DNA of 64,000 nucleotides from Gymnogyps californianus (GCF_018139145.2 NC_059471.1:214105494-214169493); one strand, 5' to 3'. Shown: positions 35,721 through 48,350, counted from the first letter of the stretch. Notes: a model not told the origin generated them from the sequence alone. Numbers and translations: made by a program.

Positions 35721-38000
35721 CAGATACGAACAGCGGAGCTGCAGATGGAGCAGAGAGCAGCTCTGACCTGCACGTCTTGGTCTCACCTAGGTAAGAAGGT
35801 GCCGCGTTACGCGGATCAGCTTTTTGGAGCTGTTGACAGCAAAGCTAAAAGGCCAAATCTTGACCCAAAATGCAATTATCAAAGAACAGGGGAACGAAGA
35901 ACACTGTGTATCGGTAAGGGGGAAGCACAGGACCTCGTGTATTTGGGCAAACCCTCACGATCCCAAGGAACAGTGCTGACGAGCTCCCTGTTCTTTGAAG
36001 CAGCCTTGGTGTTACCTCCAGGCTCGGAGCAGGGGCACAACGCAACGGTGGAAGGCAACAGGAGAGGGAGAGGAGCCCTGAAGTTAGAGGAAATGAGCAA
36101 AGGAGAAAAAAAACAAAACAGACGTAAGGAGTAAGCGACAGAGTCACTGAAGTGGCTTCAGTGAAAGGTGATCACCACCTTCTCCCAGCAGCACCTTTAA
36201 TCATCCTTGATGCAATTTCACTAAAGCAAATTCTATTTAATTTCATTGTGCCTGACCAAGCAATGCAATTCCTACTAGCTGGACACTTTCTAGCCTTCAT
36301 CAGGCTTTTGCAATAGCACTCATTCCCTTGAATTTATCAGTGCATTTATCACAGCGGTTCCAAAAGCGCCAGCTCCATGAGGCAGAACCTGGTGCTCAAT
36401 ACTTTATTTGTATTCAGCAGATCGACCTTTGCATTCTGTCCTGGTACGCTGATAATTTCCCCTGTTTCCAAGAGAACTCCTACTGCCCTGCCACGTAATC
36501 ACTCCCTCGTTTGACGAGCAGAGCACTTTCCTTCACATAAGCTCCGGCGCCTTGCATATTTATACAGCTTTTAGCAGTCCAACCAGCCTTAAGTTTAACC
36601 CATAGATGTTTAATTTTGTTCTGCTACAAGAACAACAAAACTATGCTATTTAGATTACTGGATTTAACACCAAATTTAACAATTTTAGCGATCCTTTTGA
36701 GGAAAAAAAAAAATATAAGTCATATATGACAATCAAAGATCAATTTGAGAATCTCTACATACAGGATGCACTTAAAAAAAAAAATCTCTCTTGTAACAAT
36801 AAGATTTACACTGCCAATCTAAAGGACATGGGGCACTCAATAAAAAACCCCCAGAGAATCTTTCTCTTCCAATTGTTTCAGTACACAACCATTTGTTAGC
36901 AAAGCAGCAGGAGATTAATGGTGAAAGGAGATTATAAATGATATCGATGTGTATACAAATAGGTAGAAGTTCTAAAAAAAAAAAAAAATAGTTATTCAAG
37001 TATTTCTCATGCATTACTCTCAAAATATATCTGTCATCACGTCACATCCTTTGGAAGTCAATATTTCTTAAATTTTGGGGTTTACACTTGCACTGTTTGC
37101 CATTTTAACAGTAGAAAACGTGATCCATGAGACATAATTCATCTTTAGCTTGGACTGGATCCAGGTCAAAGAGCTCCATATTTTCAGCCCATTAGTCATG
37201 GGAATTAGAAGTATTATACAGTTGCTTTTAATTGGTAGTTCATGCTCAACCACTGCAATCCAGTCTATGATTGCAAAACTAGCTAAATTATATTCTCAAT
37301 AAAACATCATCCAGCCTACAAAAAACCTGTCCCAAAGCAAATTACATCTCACTTGCATAAGTAAAATATAACTAGCTCCACACTCAACGATCATGGGAAA
37401 AATGTTGATGACCAGCCACAACTGGCCGCCGGAGCAAAGCTCCAGCGCAATGCCACGTTCCACCCCAGCTCCCTTTCAAAGGAAAGTCGTTCTCAATGCT
37501 CGACTGGTCAAACACAACATTAAGTAGCAAGCACTAAAAAGTTAATTGAATGTTTGCCAGGAGACGTATGCCCCATTTTTATACTGGATAATTAATTTCT
37601 TTGTTTTTATAAGAATTTTAAAGAGTGACCAACATGCACCCTGAGGGTAATGATCTTCATTCAAGGGAGACTTCTGACTTTTTGTGACACAGGACTTATT
37701 TGTATTTGGAAACACTCCAAGATTATTCTCATGTAGGTGCTTGCTTTTAACATTACACAAACTCTTGTATCTATTTTACCTCAAGCAGCTGGTATCTTTG
37801 CACACCTCTCCTAAAAGACGACCATTTTGGTTCAAGGATCTCAAAAATAAATTTGTTCTTAACTTTGTTTTACATGCAAGGTGAGAGGGGCACAGGTGAA
37901 GCACCTTGGGCTGGGGGCACACTGGAAGACTATGGATGGCTGCGGAGAAGGGGCTATCTCTACTTCTAGTCATGTACTTTAAAATTACAAGACCTGTCCT
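35721..38000. other. Non-coding background with double palindrome
   Basis: A 146-codon plus frame (35694-36134) begins inside the MIR head. It ends in a lysine/arginine-rich tail caused by A-rich sequence, so I reject it as a gene. Two adjacent palindromes at 36144-36176 follow. The rest is unremarkable apart from an A14-like run near 36975-36988. Confidence 0.5.
36144..36176. other. Two adjacent perfect palindromes
   Basis: TCACTGAAG-TGG-CTTCAGTGA at 36144-36164 is a perfect 9-base inverted repeat. Two bases later GGTGATCACC (36167-36176) is a perfect 10-base palindrome. Function unknown. Confidence 0.5.
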
Positions 38001-40309
38001 TTCTCATCGTGATAGTCTCTAAACCCTATTACACACAGTAATGGGGCTTTGCTGTTGACAGCGTGAGCTACTCATTAAGATAAACTGCAGTTTTGGGGTT
38101 TAAAAAAATTTTTCTATGTTACTATCAACCCTGTCAGGATTAATCGTTTTAAAGTATACTTAAACTGTCAAAACAGTTCCATATTTAGAGCCAGAAAGGA
38201 AATATGGACTATTAGCATCTCACAACACGGGCCAAAGCTTCAACGTACCCACAGACTTCTGGTCTACTACTGTTTTGGAATAAAAACCCAGAATGATCTT
38301 TACCATGATTATGCCTTTGCTGCTTACGATGAATGTTGATATAATTTAAAACCTTGATCGTTCCTGGACCTTTGCAATCTGTGAATAACTTTTATTCCTT
38401 CTGCAAACAAGTACTTCAAACAGTCAATCCCCTATACTAAAGAAACAAGCAATATCATGTCCCTCTCTTCAAACCCTCCCTATGATGATTGTAGGAACTA
38501 CTGCTGATTATAGCTGTCATGAAAATACACTGCCTATGTACGTGGCATTTAACTTCCTTAGGCTTTGCCATTAAACATGACCAACTATCAGAATGACCGC
38601 AGAAACACCAAACTCATGAACAAGTGAACTCTAAAATTTCTTTAAGCTTTCATCTGTTTTATTTAAAAGTTTGCACAGTTTTTGGACTCTGATTTTTGAT
38701 TGTCATCCCAACTGCTACGTCATGTAAAATTATCCCAGTTAACATAATGAGATGGATTTTATGATCAATAAAAATAGAACCAGGACAGGAGACTTAAAGA
38801 GTAACAGGGCGATGACACGAGTTTAGCTGCTAACCTGGGCTAGCTCCTGCACGTCTGAACATGTCTCCACTCCACAATAATCAACAGGCATTCGCTCTGC
38901 ATGGGTACCTCCAATCTTCTTACTACTATCACTACTAGAAGATCTTTAAAGAAGTTTTTCTTCACTGCCTGAATACCTGTATGAGAGCAAATGTTAACTA
39001 TCCACATCATAAAAGGCAAACTGGTGTAAAGGCATTCGCTGATGAAGCATCTCGCTACTGCTAGCTGGACCTTCTTCTAACTCTCAGCTGGAATTGTTGT
39101 TGGCAATAGGAGAGGTGTCAGCAAAACAAATTCTGCCATCCACCTCCCTTCGGTCTGCTTGCTGTCTAGGTTACCTGCACACTGGTTTGGGGTGCAATAG
39201 CTGGGGTACAAGCATTCACACTGTCATGACACCTCCCAATTTCATTACTCTTGGGATTGTGGTTTTCCTGCTTGAATGAAATTACCCTCAACCTACACTG
39301 CAGCTCCAAGTAAGCCAGAAGATCTGAGCTGAAGGGTACAGTGGTGTTCCACTGGTGAGGCTCAGGTGATGGGCACAAAGGTTAGCGTCGATATTCCCAT
39401 AAGGAAGCCCGATCCTTTTGTCCTCTCTTGCATCTGGAAATGTAGCCCACAGTTATTTATGTTGAGACAGTCTAGGGCTCTTTCCCAGTCAGCAAACTCA
39501 GCTGGAGGAGAATTTGCTTGTCCTCCGGGGAGAGCAGCGGGGAGACACTGGGGCATCACCAGCACATGGATTGCTGCCTGCAGCTCACGGACACGTCCAC
39601 ACGTCCCAGTTTGAGCGAAGGCAGCACCTGCCCCCCAGCAGAGCTGCCCAGTCCAGGGTAAAAGCACCTACAAATCAGATCTGCAGGTCTTCTGCATGGG
39701 GATGGCAGCAGATTTCACTTCAAAACTAAGTAAGGCAAGCTAGAAGGAAAATCTCCTCTTCACACTACCAAAATGACAGAGAAGATGTAAACCTAGTAAC
39801 TAGGTTTTTTGCAGAGCAAGAAAAACCTGTACTCTGCCCTCTCCCAGATCTTTGTTGACTTGATGGCAAATAAAAGAGAAAACCTACTGTTTGTTGTGGA
39901 AGTGGAAATATTTTTAACAACGTGCACACACACACATATATCTAGGAGCAGAAAAAGCTGCGGTGGTGATGAGGGGCTCACAGTGTCCCACCAGCAGCCC
40001 ACAGCAATAATTCATTTTATTCTAACACGCCAGCTGGAAGAGCTGGAGAAGCTACTGGGCTGGTGGCATCTTATGTCTGAGGTTGTAGTAAGCTCAGGTT
40101 TATACGCTAGCTTCTGTTCTAAAATAAAGCACGCACATTTATTGATCAAATATGAATTACTTAAATGCAAATGCTTTCACAGCTGTAGCCTTTCCAGACA
40201 CTGTACTACCGTGCTATAACACTGCCATAGTCGAGTTAAAGCCGGTATTCTACTCACACTGGCAATTTTCCACTAACAACAAAACCAAGTCTAGTAGATG
40301 CAACATTTC
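38001..40309. other. Non-coding background, no gene seen
   Basis: A short complex block at about 38000-38110 looks mildly constrained. Frames reach 136 codons (39809-40219, plus) but cross a CA microsatellite and have no recognisable domain. Confidence 0.5.
39923..39941. repeat. (CA)n/(TA)n short microsatellite
   Basis: CA units followed by TA units. It lies within an unsupported open frame. Confidence 0.75.
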
Positions 40310-40530
40310 AAAATGCATGTAAACTATTTAGATGAATTCTTTTTATTGACAATCCCAGGGGAATGGAGAGAAAATGATTTGTTTTACCCTCAGAGCTCAA
40401 AGCTCTCTTGGGAGGTAATTCAATTGAAATTTCACATTCAGTCTAGCCAGGCAGTGATAAACAGATGCTTAAATTAGCTGCATTACACCATAATCAAATA
40501 TCTTAAGAGGGAGGAAAAGTTTCCAATAAA
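40310..40530. other. Candidate conserved non-coding element
   Basis: Complex sequence with GAGCTCAAAGCTCTC near-palindrome, GGTAATTCAATTGAAATTTC and AAATTAGCTGCATTA words and no simple repeats. Enhancer-like texture, inferred only. Confidence 0.3.
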
Positions 40531-41478
40531 CAATGGGGGTGGAGGGAGCTTCCCAGTATTTTTAGAAGGAATGTTTTTCATACCTCTCTAAAGCTCCTGC
40601 AGCGGCTAGCACTCCTTCAGACACAGAAGCATCTAACAATGCAGGGAATATACACACAAACACAAAACCAAACACAACTGGCATTTCACCGAGATCTCTA
40701 GCAGATTAGGCTACCTGCACCCCCAGCACTTCCTTTATCTACTACACTTAAAAGACGTTTTCTATTATGATGTCCTGCTACACCATGCTACCCCTTCTCC
40801 AATTTTACAAAAATATTTATCTTCTTTTCGTTTAAACAAACTGTTGCATAAAACACTCTCGCACAAGGGAGGCAGAAGAAGTAACCGGACCGGTGCTGTC
40901 ATTCAGCATCTGCTGCTCAGATCCAAACACCTCCCTTAACGATATCATGCATCTCCATCCCCTACTTCCACCACCTGAGCCACCAAGTACTCCCTCTCTT
41001 CCTCCTTCTTGGTCCTTCCCCACCCTGCCAAGCAAAAAGGCAGCAAGAGCAAGAAAGCCCGTGTCTTGCTCCTGCTCCAGCTGTCAGGAATGAGAAATTT
41101 CTCCAAAAATAACTAAATGCTTTGTCCATGCTGGGGGGAGGTCCCATTGTTACTCCTGAGAAATCCCTGGAAGGGCATGAATGGTCTGGGAGAATATTAA
41201 AAATGCAAACTGTATATAGTTTTCCCAACTAAATTTCCTAATCCAAGAAGCTAAGGGAAATAACAGAGGGAAAAAAACCCATATTAGAAGTTTTCTCAAT
41301 TTTACCACTTTTTTTATTTAAAAGAGGTATTTTGCATTTTTCTCTGGACTTTATGTGCAGGTCCATGAGACTGCGTGAGTGATCCTGGCTTTCACTGCAA
41401 CCACTTTCTAGTTCTCATGGTTATGAATATAACGTGCTTTAAGCACATCCAAAAGTTTCAAAAATCAAAAGGAACAAA

Positions 41479-41517
41479 ATAATCAAGACCATAATCAAGA
41501 TATTCCAATAATCAAGA
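41479..41517. repeat. Three copies of ATAATCAAGA
   Basis: Exact 10-mers at 41479-41488, 41491-41500 and 41508-41517 lie in the same orientation with spacings of 12 and 17. This may be eroded tandem sequence or a clustered binding word with a TAATC homeodomain-like core. Confidence 0.6.
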
Positions 41518-41680
41518 TTTAATCACTGAGGAGTTTTCAGTTATGGGGTCTGGTGCTCACTTGCTGTGTTGCTGCAGACCCGCAGCCACCCCTTTGCATC
41601 CAATACAAACAAAATGCCTTGAAACAGAGGGTCAAGTTAGCAGAGGTCAGGCTTTCAAACACTGTGTGTTTTAGGGTTCT

Positions 41681-41702
41681 TTTTGTTTTGTTTTGTTTTG
41701 TT
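41681..41702. repeat. (TTTTG)n microsatellite
   Basis: Four pentanucleotide units. Confidence 0.85.
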
Positions 41703-43199
41703 CCTTTTGAAGTTCATTGTCACTTTTCCTTATCAGTAAGTGCTCCTTAGCCTGCCCTGCCAGTGAAAGCATTTGCCTGCTGCAAGAGGTGCACACAGGC
41801 AATATTAGAGAGGAAAATAAGATTTAAAATTCCAAATGTCCTGGACTCCATACAAAGCAAGCCGATGAGACATCTACTGCCTGTTATACTGAAGGCTGAA
41901 GTAAATGTTATAATGATTCCTCTGACTTAAAAAAAGAAACCCATGAATACATTCAACTGATTGGAGGTTCAGTCTGGTTGAATCATCTTGTGCATCATCA
42001 CAACTGTAAAACCCAAAGTGTAAATGGCTCCTTGGGTTTGTAATGCTCAAAACCAGAAGCTACTATTTCACAAAACTCTTATTCTTTTAATTGATGTTCT
42101 TGTCTAATTTGGAAAGTACTAAGTTTTAAGCAAACCCAAATAGCGATACTTGGGGAAATTCTTAAAAAGGCAATTTGTCTGTCCTCCAGGTCAGCTACCA
42201 CCTAAGTTTTTAAACTACCTTTTGAACCAAGCATGTGTTTAGTATATGAATGCTTATAACAGAGCCATTCCTACAAAGATTAGATCCTATTTTAAAGCAG
42301 TATGGAGCACCACAGTCTGAAAAATGAGGCTAAGAGCTAGTAGTTACTCATGGGAAGTTGGATTTCACTGTTACTGATTTGTACATTAAGTGAGCATCAA
42401 AAATGTGTGTGCTGGATCAAATAAAACGCGAAACATTGCATTGAGTTTTTTAGTCCGTGGCAAAACCAAGCTACACATTAGACACTTAACAACTCCTATC
42501 GTAAGATAAACATGGCATGCCAAAACATATTTCTCTTTAAATCGTATTACTTCCCATCACAATAACTCAGGCAAAGTTCTCAGCAGCGAGTGAAGCAGGA
42601 AGGTAAAAGCTCCTTCCGACCAGAGGAGGTAAAACCAGCAGATGACATGTATTTCATTTCTCTTCTCTTCCATGCCAAACGCACCAGGAAGGAGCTGCTT
42701 TGAAAACTCTCCCGCAGCAGCAGCGTGCGAGCCCGAGTCAGCAGCGCAGGGAGCGCCGGCTCACAGGAAAAGCTTCATAAACGTAACGACAGACCTAATG
42801 CTGCAGTTCAAGTTCGCCTGACCCTTAGGTTACCACCACACTGCAGGCGATGGCGGTGGCGTCTTTCTCTGAAACCCAATGTATCAAAGTTGTTGGTTTG
42901 GTTTTTTTTTTTTTAAGGGATAGCTGAGTTTCCAACTCCATTTACTTATAGGGTTAAGAATATACAGTAATTGCAGCAGATTAAAAAGTAGCAAGGAAAG
43001 GGTCTTGAATCTATCTCTTCTTTGTATTCCTGCGCCTTACATCTTCCATCTATGCTTTTGTAAACTAGACGGACTCCAAGTTACTCATCTCCTAAAAAAA
43101 AATAGTAATAAAAACCCCCAAACCCACAGCTTTCAGGCACCCAGTGCTTTTTAGGGCTATTTCCAAATAGAACTCATGGCTTTAAAAGGCTCCATGAAT

Positions 43200-43680
43200 T
43201 AGAATAATGCCATGAAATCAGTAACTTAAATAAAGTAATATTTTAATTGATTCTGACATTCAGAGACATTTCTTAGCATTGCCACCTCTTTCTGACCTTT
43301 CAGTCAAGTGTGTTTCGATTCAATGATGGGGACCAGCTATTTATTGCTGTCTTTGAAGTTATAATGCACAGTAGCAAAATCTGTCCCCAAAGAAATAAGG
43401 GGGACATTTCCTCCTAATCTTATGGAGAACAAGATTTGGCCATGAGAAGCGTAATAAAAATTGCTCGAGAATACTGAAGTAACATAGACAAACACATCCA
43501 GCGAAAGGGCTACAAAATCAGAGGCCCCTTCAATTATTGTGGTTTCCCTTTGTAGGAGGGTCAGGAAAAAAATAATAATAATAGGTGGCTGTTACATGCC
43601 AAACAACATAATATGGCAATATAACAGGGCAGCTAATTAGACCCACAAGGGCAGAACTCACTGGGCAAAGCTGACACACA
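43200..43680. other. Candidate conserved non-coding element
   Basis: About 480 bases of complex sequence broken only by a small AAT repeat (43570-43583). It has no open frame and a high density of ATTA/TAAT and CAAT-type words separated by GC blocks, including 'GCTAATTAGACCCACAAGGG' near 43632. It is one of the more enhancer-like intervals here. No alignment available. Confidence 0.35.
43570..43583. repeat. (AAT)n microsatellite
   Basis: Short trinucleotide run inside the candidate conserved block. Confidence 0.8.
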
Positions 43681-43708
43681 AGTATCTGGTCATCTTACAT
43701 GCTTACTT

Positions 43709-43755
43709 AAAAGAAAAAAAAAGAAAAAAAAAAGAAAAAAAGGAAAAAAGAAAAG
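43709..43755. repeat. A-rich purine tract (AnG units)
   Basis: Nearly 47 bases of A interrupted by regularly spaced single G or GG. It is entirely purine on the plus strand. Confidence 0.85.
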
Positions 43756-46496
43756 CTGTATAGGTAGAGGTACAGAGAAGGTAAAGATAAATTAGGTATT
43801 TAATTCCCAAAGACAAAAATATAAAAATGCATCTTTCCCCCCTCCCCATCTCAAAAGTGTACCACTAAATGCAGGAAATGTATTGCCAAAAACCTCTAAA
43901 GTTCATTAAAAACTTGGAGATAATTTGACACATTTAATAAGACCAGCCAAAGCTCTAATAAAAAGAAAATTTCTAAGTCCTTATGATTCAACATACAAGC
44001 CTTACAGGGAGAGGTAAGGGAAAACACATTTTTTTTGGGGGGTAGGATATTCTACAGTTGTCCTCCAAAGGACATTTCATACTCTTCTGTGATATACTTG
44101 GAATTTACCTATCACACACAGGATAACAAACCAAATCCTCTATTAGGATACAGACCTGACATTACACCACCTGGATTTCTGCATGCTTAAAAGAAGTTAG
44201 AGATCTTTGTCATTCCAGCTCCTGCTGACTCCTATTTTCACTTCTGTTAATTACCAAATTCTGAAGAACTTTGTCAGCTTCTGACTCATCCTTTACCTAG
44301 TACTCCTCCTCCTCCTCCTCCTCCAACCTTCGTGTGACATACCTTCCTTAGCGCTCTCTAATGATTTATCATTTTTCTAATCATCAGCTCTCTGGAAAAC
44401 ACAGAACTATCTATATTCACACATAGCAGTACAAACATTTTAATTTAAGACCTTAGTAGCATGTATATACAATATTCCAAATGGTTCAGATACATAATAC
44501 GCTACCACCTTCAGTAGATTCCTTCTTGAGCAAAATTACCTAACAGAGAGATAATGTTTCCATGTTTTCCCAGAGTGAATATATAAATATTTCCTGAGTG
44601 CAGTACATTATCAGAAAATTGGGCAACAGGGGCAAGAATTCAAGCAACATGTATGAGAGCATGAAGTCTGCGAAGGTCTGACAAAAGCATGAATGCAAAT
44701 GCATATGTGAAATGTAAGAAGCTCCATGCAAAGCTTTACAGTTCTCCTTTAGCTCATTTATAAATAAAGGTTATTTAGAAAACTTTTGGTGTCTGTACTA
44801 TCTGTTGTTTGTAAAGTAAACTGTTTATTTAAGCAACAGCAAGTTATAATCCTAAATCATTTATCTGCAGCCATAAGAGCATTTTTATAAACTTATTATT
44901 ATTTAGTTCTACTTGGTTTTCCTAAACTTCATTTTCCAAAGCTGTGCAACATACCTTTTAAATCAAGCACACTTAGTTTCACGTCAATTAAACATAAGCA
45001 GTCCTGAAATTAATAGCTGAGCACACAAACCCCTTTACTCCTACTACCCTACGACTGACGTAACCACTCTCGAACGAAGAAGAGACAAAAGTTCCTCCCC
45101 CACCATCACATTTCTACCTTGTTTCTCCCTGCTTTTTAATTTTAGAGTATCACAAGTTGTCCTATCTATTCAAGTAATATCAACACATTCATTTCACAAA
45201 CGCGTGACCCAAATAGGCACTTTAACAATCCTACTTTATATTTCTTTTATCTGCAACTGCTACCAGCATGCTTTTGAAACACAAGATTAAAATCAACTGT
45301 AAAAGAGAAAAAATACAATGCAATTTATTTGTATATACCATCCACATGACAACGTACCTCCTTTGTCTAATCGACTCCTGGGGAAAAAAAAGGAGGTCAG
45401 GAGGTGAGATCTGAAGAGAGGATGGAGCTCAGTGGGACGGAGGAGAGCAGAAAGCTCCCCAGACCGGGGCAACACAAGTCAGATACTGTGGAACCACAGG
45501 AAGGGGAAAAGGAGAGAGTAGAGGTCAGATCCCGGTGTTTTTGCACATCAAACTTGCGCCAAGGCTGGTATTTTGCACAACCAGTTTCAGGCTGCAATCC
45601 CAGGACACCAGAGTCGAGGCACGGATTTTAACAAGGCATGGTGCTGTGTTACGAGAGCCGAGCTTCTCCGGATCTGCCCGAGCCTTGCCCTAAAGGGGTA
45701 CGCAGTCAGGCAGGGGAAAGCGCGTTCTGCCCAGGGAGCAAAAAAATCGAAAAGAAAGCAAACAAGGACGAGAAATGGAGAAAATGAAACAGAAGAGCAG
45801 TTTGGCTCTTGCTTTCTGGTCTCATAAATCCTTACTAGCAGAAGAGAAGTCGGATGGAACAAAGCATAAATAAAGTATGAGGTGAGTTTTAACCATTTTT
45901 CAGGGCAGGGAGAAGGAAAGCTAAACAGACTGCACCTCTCCACCCTCATTGAGATGCAAACCACACAAAGGCAAAAAACTCATCTTGATGCACTGGTAGT
46001 TATGCATGTAAATTCCAGCGCAGGGAGCAAGATAAGCCCAAAGAATGCAGCTTCTCTCACCAGAAAGATTCAGCTTTGTGTATAATGCTGTAGTCTAACT
46101 ACTGTAACCATCAGGACGACTCTGTTTAATATCAATAAAGTGAGCAACGTGTTCGCCTCATGCTAAACAAGCAGAAAACCCAGAGCAACCAATTCCCACA
46201 ACCTAGAAACACCCATACATGAAACAGTATCCAACTTTGCTTCAATACAAAAAAACCCTCCCAACTTCTTTCCACTCCAGGCTCTTCTTTCTTAACCGGA
46301 GTGGCAGAGAGGAGTCTGAAAGGAGAGCCCACCTGTGCAGCGCAACGTGAATTTGAAGTCTCCTCTCGTAGTGGAAAATAAAGTTTTATTCTAATAAGAC
46401 AGGCCCGTGACATGCCCTTGTAGGAGCCCTGTACGATAAAACTGACAGTACCACTTTGCAACCTCTTTCTCTTTCCTCTGTCTCATCTCTGGCTAA
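43756..46496. other. Non-coding background, no gene seen
   Basis: Contains a TCC microsatellite (44303-44324). Frames on both strands at 45397-45964 (up to 125 codons) overlap each other and have no recognised product. The 45400-45750 stretch is moderately GC-rich with few stops. Confidence 0.5.
44303..44324. repeat. (CTC)n microsatellite
   Basis: About seven CTC/TCC trinucleotide units. Confidence 0.9.
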
Positions 46497-46518
46497 TTTT
46501 TTTTTTTTTTTTTTTTTT
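46497..46518. repeat. Poly-T run, 22 bases
   Basis: Uninterrupted T22 ending in AG, just upstream of the candidate conserved block at 46590. The T run plus AG mimics a 3' splice acceptor, but no plausible exon follows. Confidence 0.9.
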
Positions 46519-46589
46519 AGTTATTTTGGCAGCTGCAGAGCATACAAATCTGCACACAGCAGAACACCAGTTTAGTTATCTAGATGCGA

Positions 46590-46920
46590 AATTTTTTATT
46601 TTAACCATTAACAGCAATTATGAAACGTTTCTTTTGAAAGGCCATAATTAGGGATGACAGACAAACAGTGGATGTGGCAGAAAAAGATAGTACCAGTTCT
46701 TTGATAGTACAAAGCAACCCACCAAGGCAGCGTGATAGTACTAGTTTCATTCCTTTTGGAGTTCATCAGTTGTGAGCGATTGAATTCTGCCTCGTGACTG
46801 ATAAATGCATATTTTGATTTGTTTCCCCTTGAAAGCCAAGTACTCTTTTATTGGCAGGCTGATTAAAGTGGAATTAAAATGTTCTCTGAGGAAAGAGGTG
46901 AAAACTTGTCACCTTTTCTG
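46590..46920. other. Candidate conserved non-coding element
   Basis: Complex sequence with no simple repeats or sizeable frames, and with ATTATGAAAC, CCATAATTAGGG, GATAAATGCATATTTTGATT and GGCTGATTAAAGTGG words. The 8-mer GATAGTAC occurs three times (46686, 46703, 46734) in one orientation. It is among the strongest enhancer-like intervals in the window by eye. Confidence 0.4.
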
Positions 46921-47108
46921 CAATGCTCTTTTTTCCCCCCTTAGTAGATAAGGGTTTTTCTGAGTCACAGACATTGGATACTTGGGGGTAAATTAACCAA
47001 ACTAGTCATGTTTTAAAAGGACAATTGTTCTATTTTTAAAGCTGCCATTTTCTGAATATTTGATTAGGGCTGCGTTACAAAAGATAACTTTTGCAAACAG
47101 TCTGCTCT

Positions 47109-47125
47109 CCCCCCCCCCCCCCCCC
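47109..47125. repeat. Poly-C run, 17 bases
   Basis: Uninterrupted C17 flanked by pyrimidines. It is prone to sequencing and assembly length error. Confidence 0.9.
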
Positions 47126-47439
47126 TTATTAATTTTACATTAGATTTCAACTCTGTTCCAGCAAACCCCATGGTGACTCCCTGCTCCACAGAGGCTTCCT
47201 TACTACAGCGAGCTCTGCAGGATTTCAGCACGGCAGAGTTCAGCTACATCAGCAAACAGGCAGCCAGAAACCTCAGGCCCCGAGCTGAAGTGCAGCTAAG
47301 CTTGAAAGAAATACAAATATTTAAAGACAACGCAGAGAACCAATAAAAAGCAGGAAAAAAAATTCTACGAAGCATTTACATGACGTAAAGCTACTAGACT
47401 AAAATAAATGTGGCCCTTGTGAATTTGCTATACCAGAAG

Positions 47440-47670
47440 TTTACGCTTCCCTCAATTTAAAATTTTCAAATAAAGAGACTAAGTACAAAGCCCTGGAGAG
47501 AAAAATAGTAGAAAGTAATATAATTATGAGAGCAACATCAGCCATTGCGAGTGATATTGTTATTCTCCATCAAGGAAGCAATAACTTTGATGAATAATCC
47601 CCTTAATGAACACCAAGATGGGGTTCTGCCTCCCTAATTAAATTAAATTAAAAGTGTCAGGTATCAAACC
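47440..47670. other. Candidate conserved non-coding element
   Basis: Contains 'TAATATAATTATGAGAGC', 'GCGAGTGATATTGTTATTCT' and 'ATAACTTTGATGAATAATCC' and ends with a short (AATTA)n run (47636-47652). Complex and frame-free. Conservation is inferred from texture only. Confidence 0.35.
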
Positions 47671-48119
47671 TCCGTGGTAAAGATGAAGAGAAGCCACACA
47701 GCAGCTTCTGAACACGGTATTATCAATCCCGATTTTGAATTCCAGAGTATTAAAAATAAAAAGCAGCAATCTTTGGGTGCTCTGGAGCCAGGAGGGGTAG
47801 AAAACATACCTACAAAAGACGACAATGGGGTACTAGTAAAAGACCCAAGAGTAGGTGACTGTGGCAAAGGTGGAAACTTTCTCCTTAACTTAGTCCTTAT
47901 GCTACCACGGCTGCGTCACATGGTTTAAAAGATCAACTACAGAAAACAGAGAAAGCAAAATGAGTTCAAGCGAGCCATGCAGTCTTATCAACAAATTATC
48001 TTTACCGGATATAAGTCAGATCTTCATTATTACTTTAGTAGGATTTTTTGTGGGTTAATTTTCTTACTCTCTATCTGATGCAACAGAAAAATACAAAGCC
48101 TGAAGGAAAATAATCCCTA
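47671..48119. other. Non-coding background, no gene seen
   Basis: An 84-codon plus frame (47674-47928) has a minus-strand counterpart. Neither resembles a known protein. Confidence 0.5.
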
Positions 48120-48350
48120 TAATTTGCATTTTTAAATGCCCCTACATAAAATACATATTTAAGTAGAGGCATCATAATGGCTGGAATTATTAAGTTACAT
48201 AAGTATTTAGAGAGATTATGAAATACTTATTGATTTAACTGCATAAATATGTACCTAGGGAAATTTATATCACAAATGAAAGTGGCCTAAGCCACTCTGT
48301 CAAAGCCAAAACAAAGACAATTATCTTGTCAATAAAAAATGGAAGGTAAA
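48120..48350. other. Candidate conserved non-coding element
   Basis: AT-rich but complex. It has an exact inverted octamer word ATTTGCAT (48122-48129), repeated AAGTA/ATACTTA words and 'GTGGCCTAAGCCACTCTGTC', which contains the imperfect palindrome GTGGCCTAAGCCAC. Confidence 0.3.

Larger units (their letters stand above)
40531..43199. other. Non-coding background, no gene seen
   Basis: No recognisable gene. Contains a triple ATAATCAAGA cluster (41479-41517), a TTTTG repeat (41681-41702), a T13 run (42902-42914) and a short GC-richer patch near 42700-42770. Confidence 0.55.

Noticed and set aside
35694..36134. 146-codon plus-strand open frame
   Set aside because: It starts inside a MIR relic and ends in a low-complexity basic tail from A-rich sequence.
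46497..46520. Poly-T followed by AG, mimicking a splice acceptor
   Set aside because: No plausible coding exon or donor site follows within a normal exon length.
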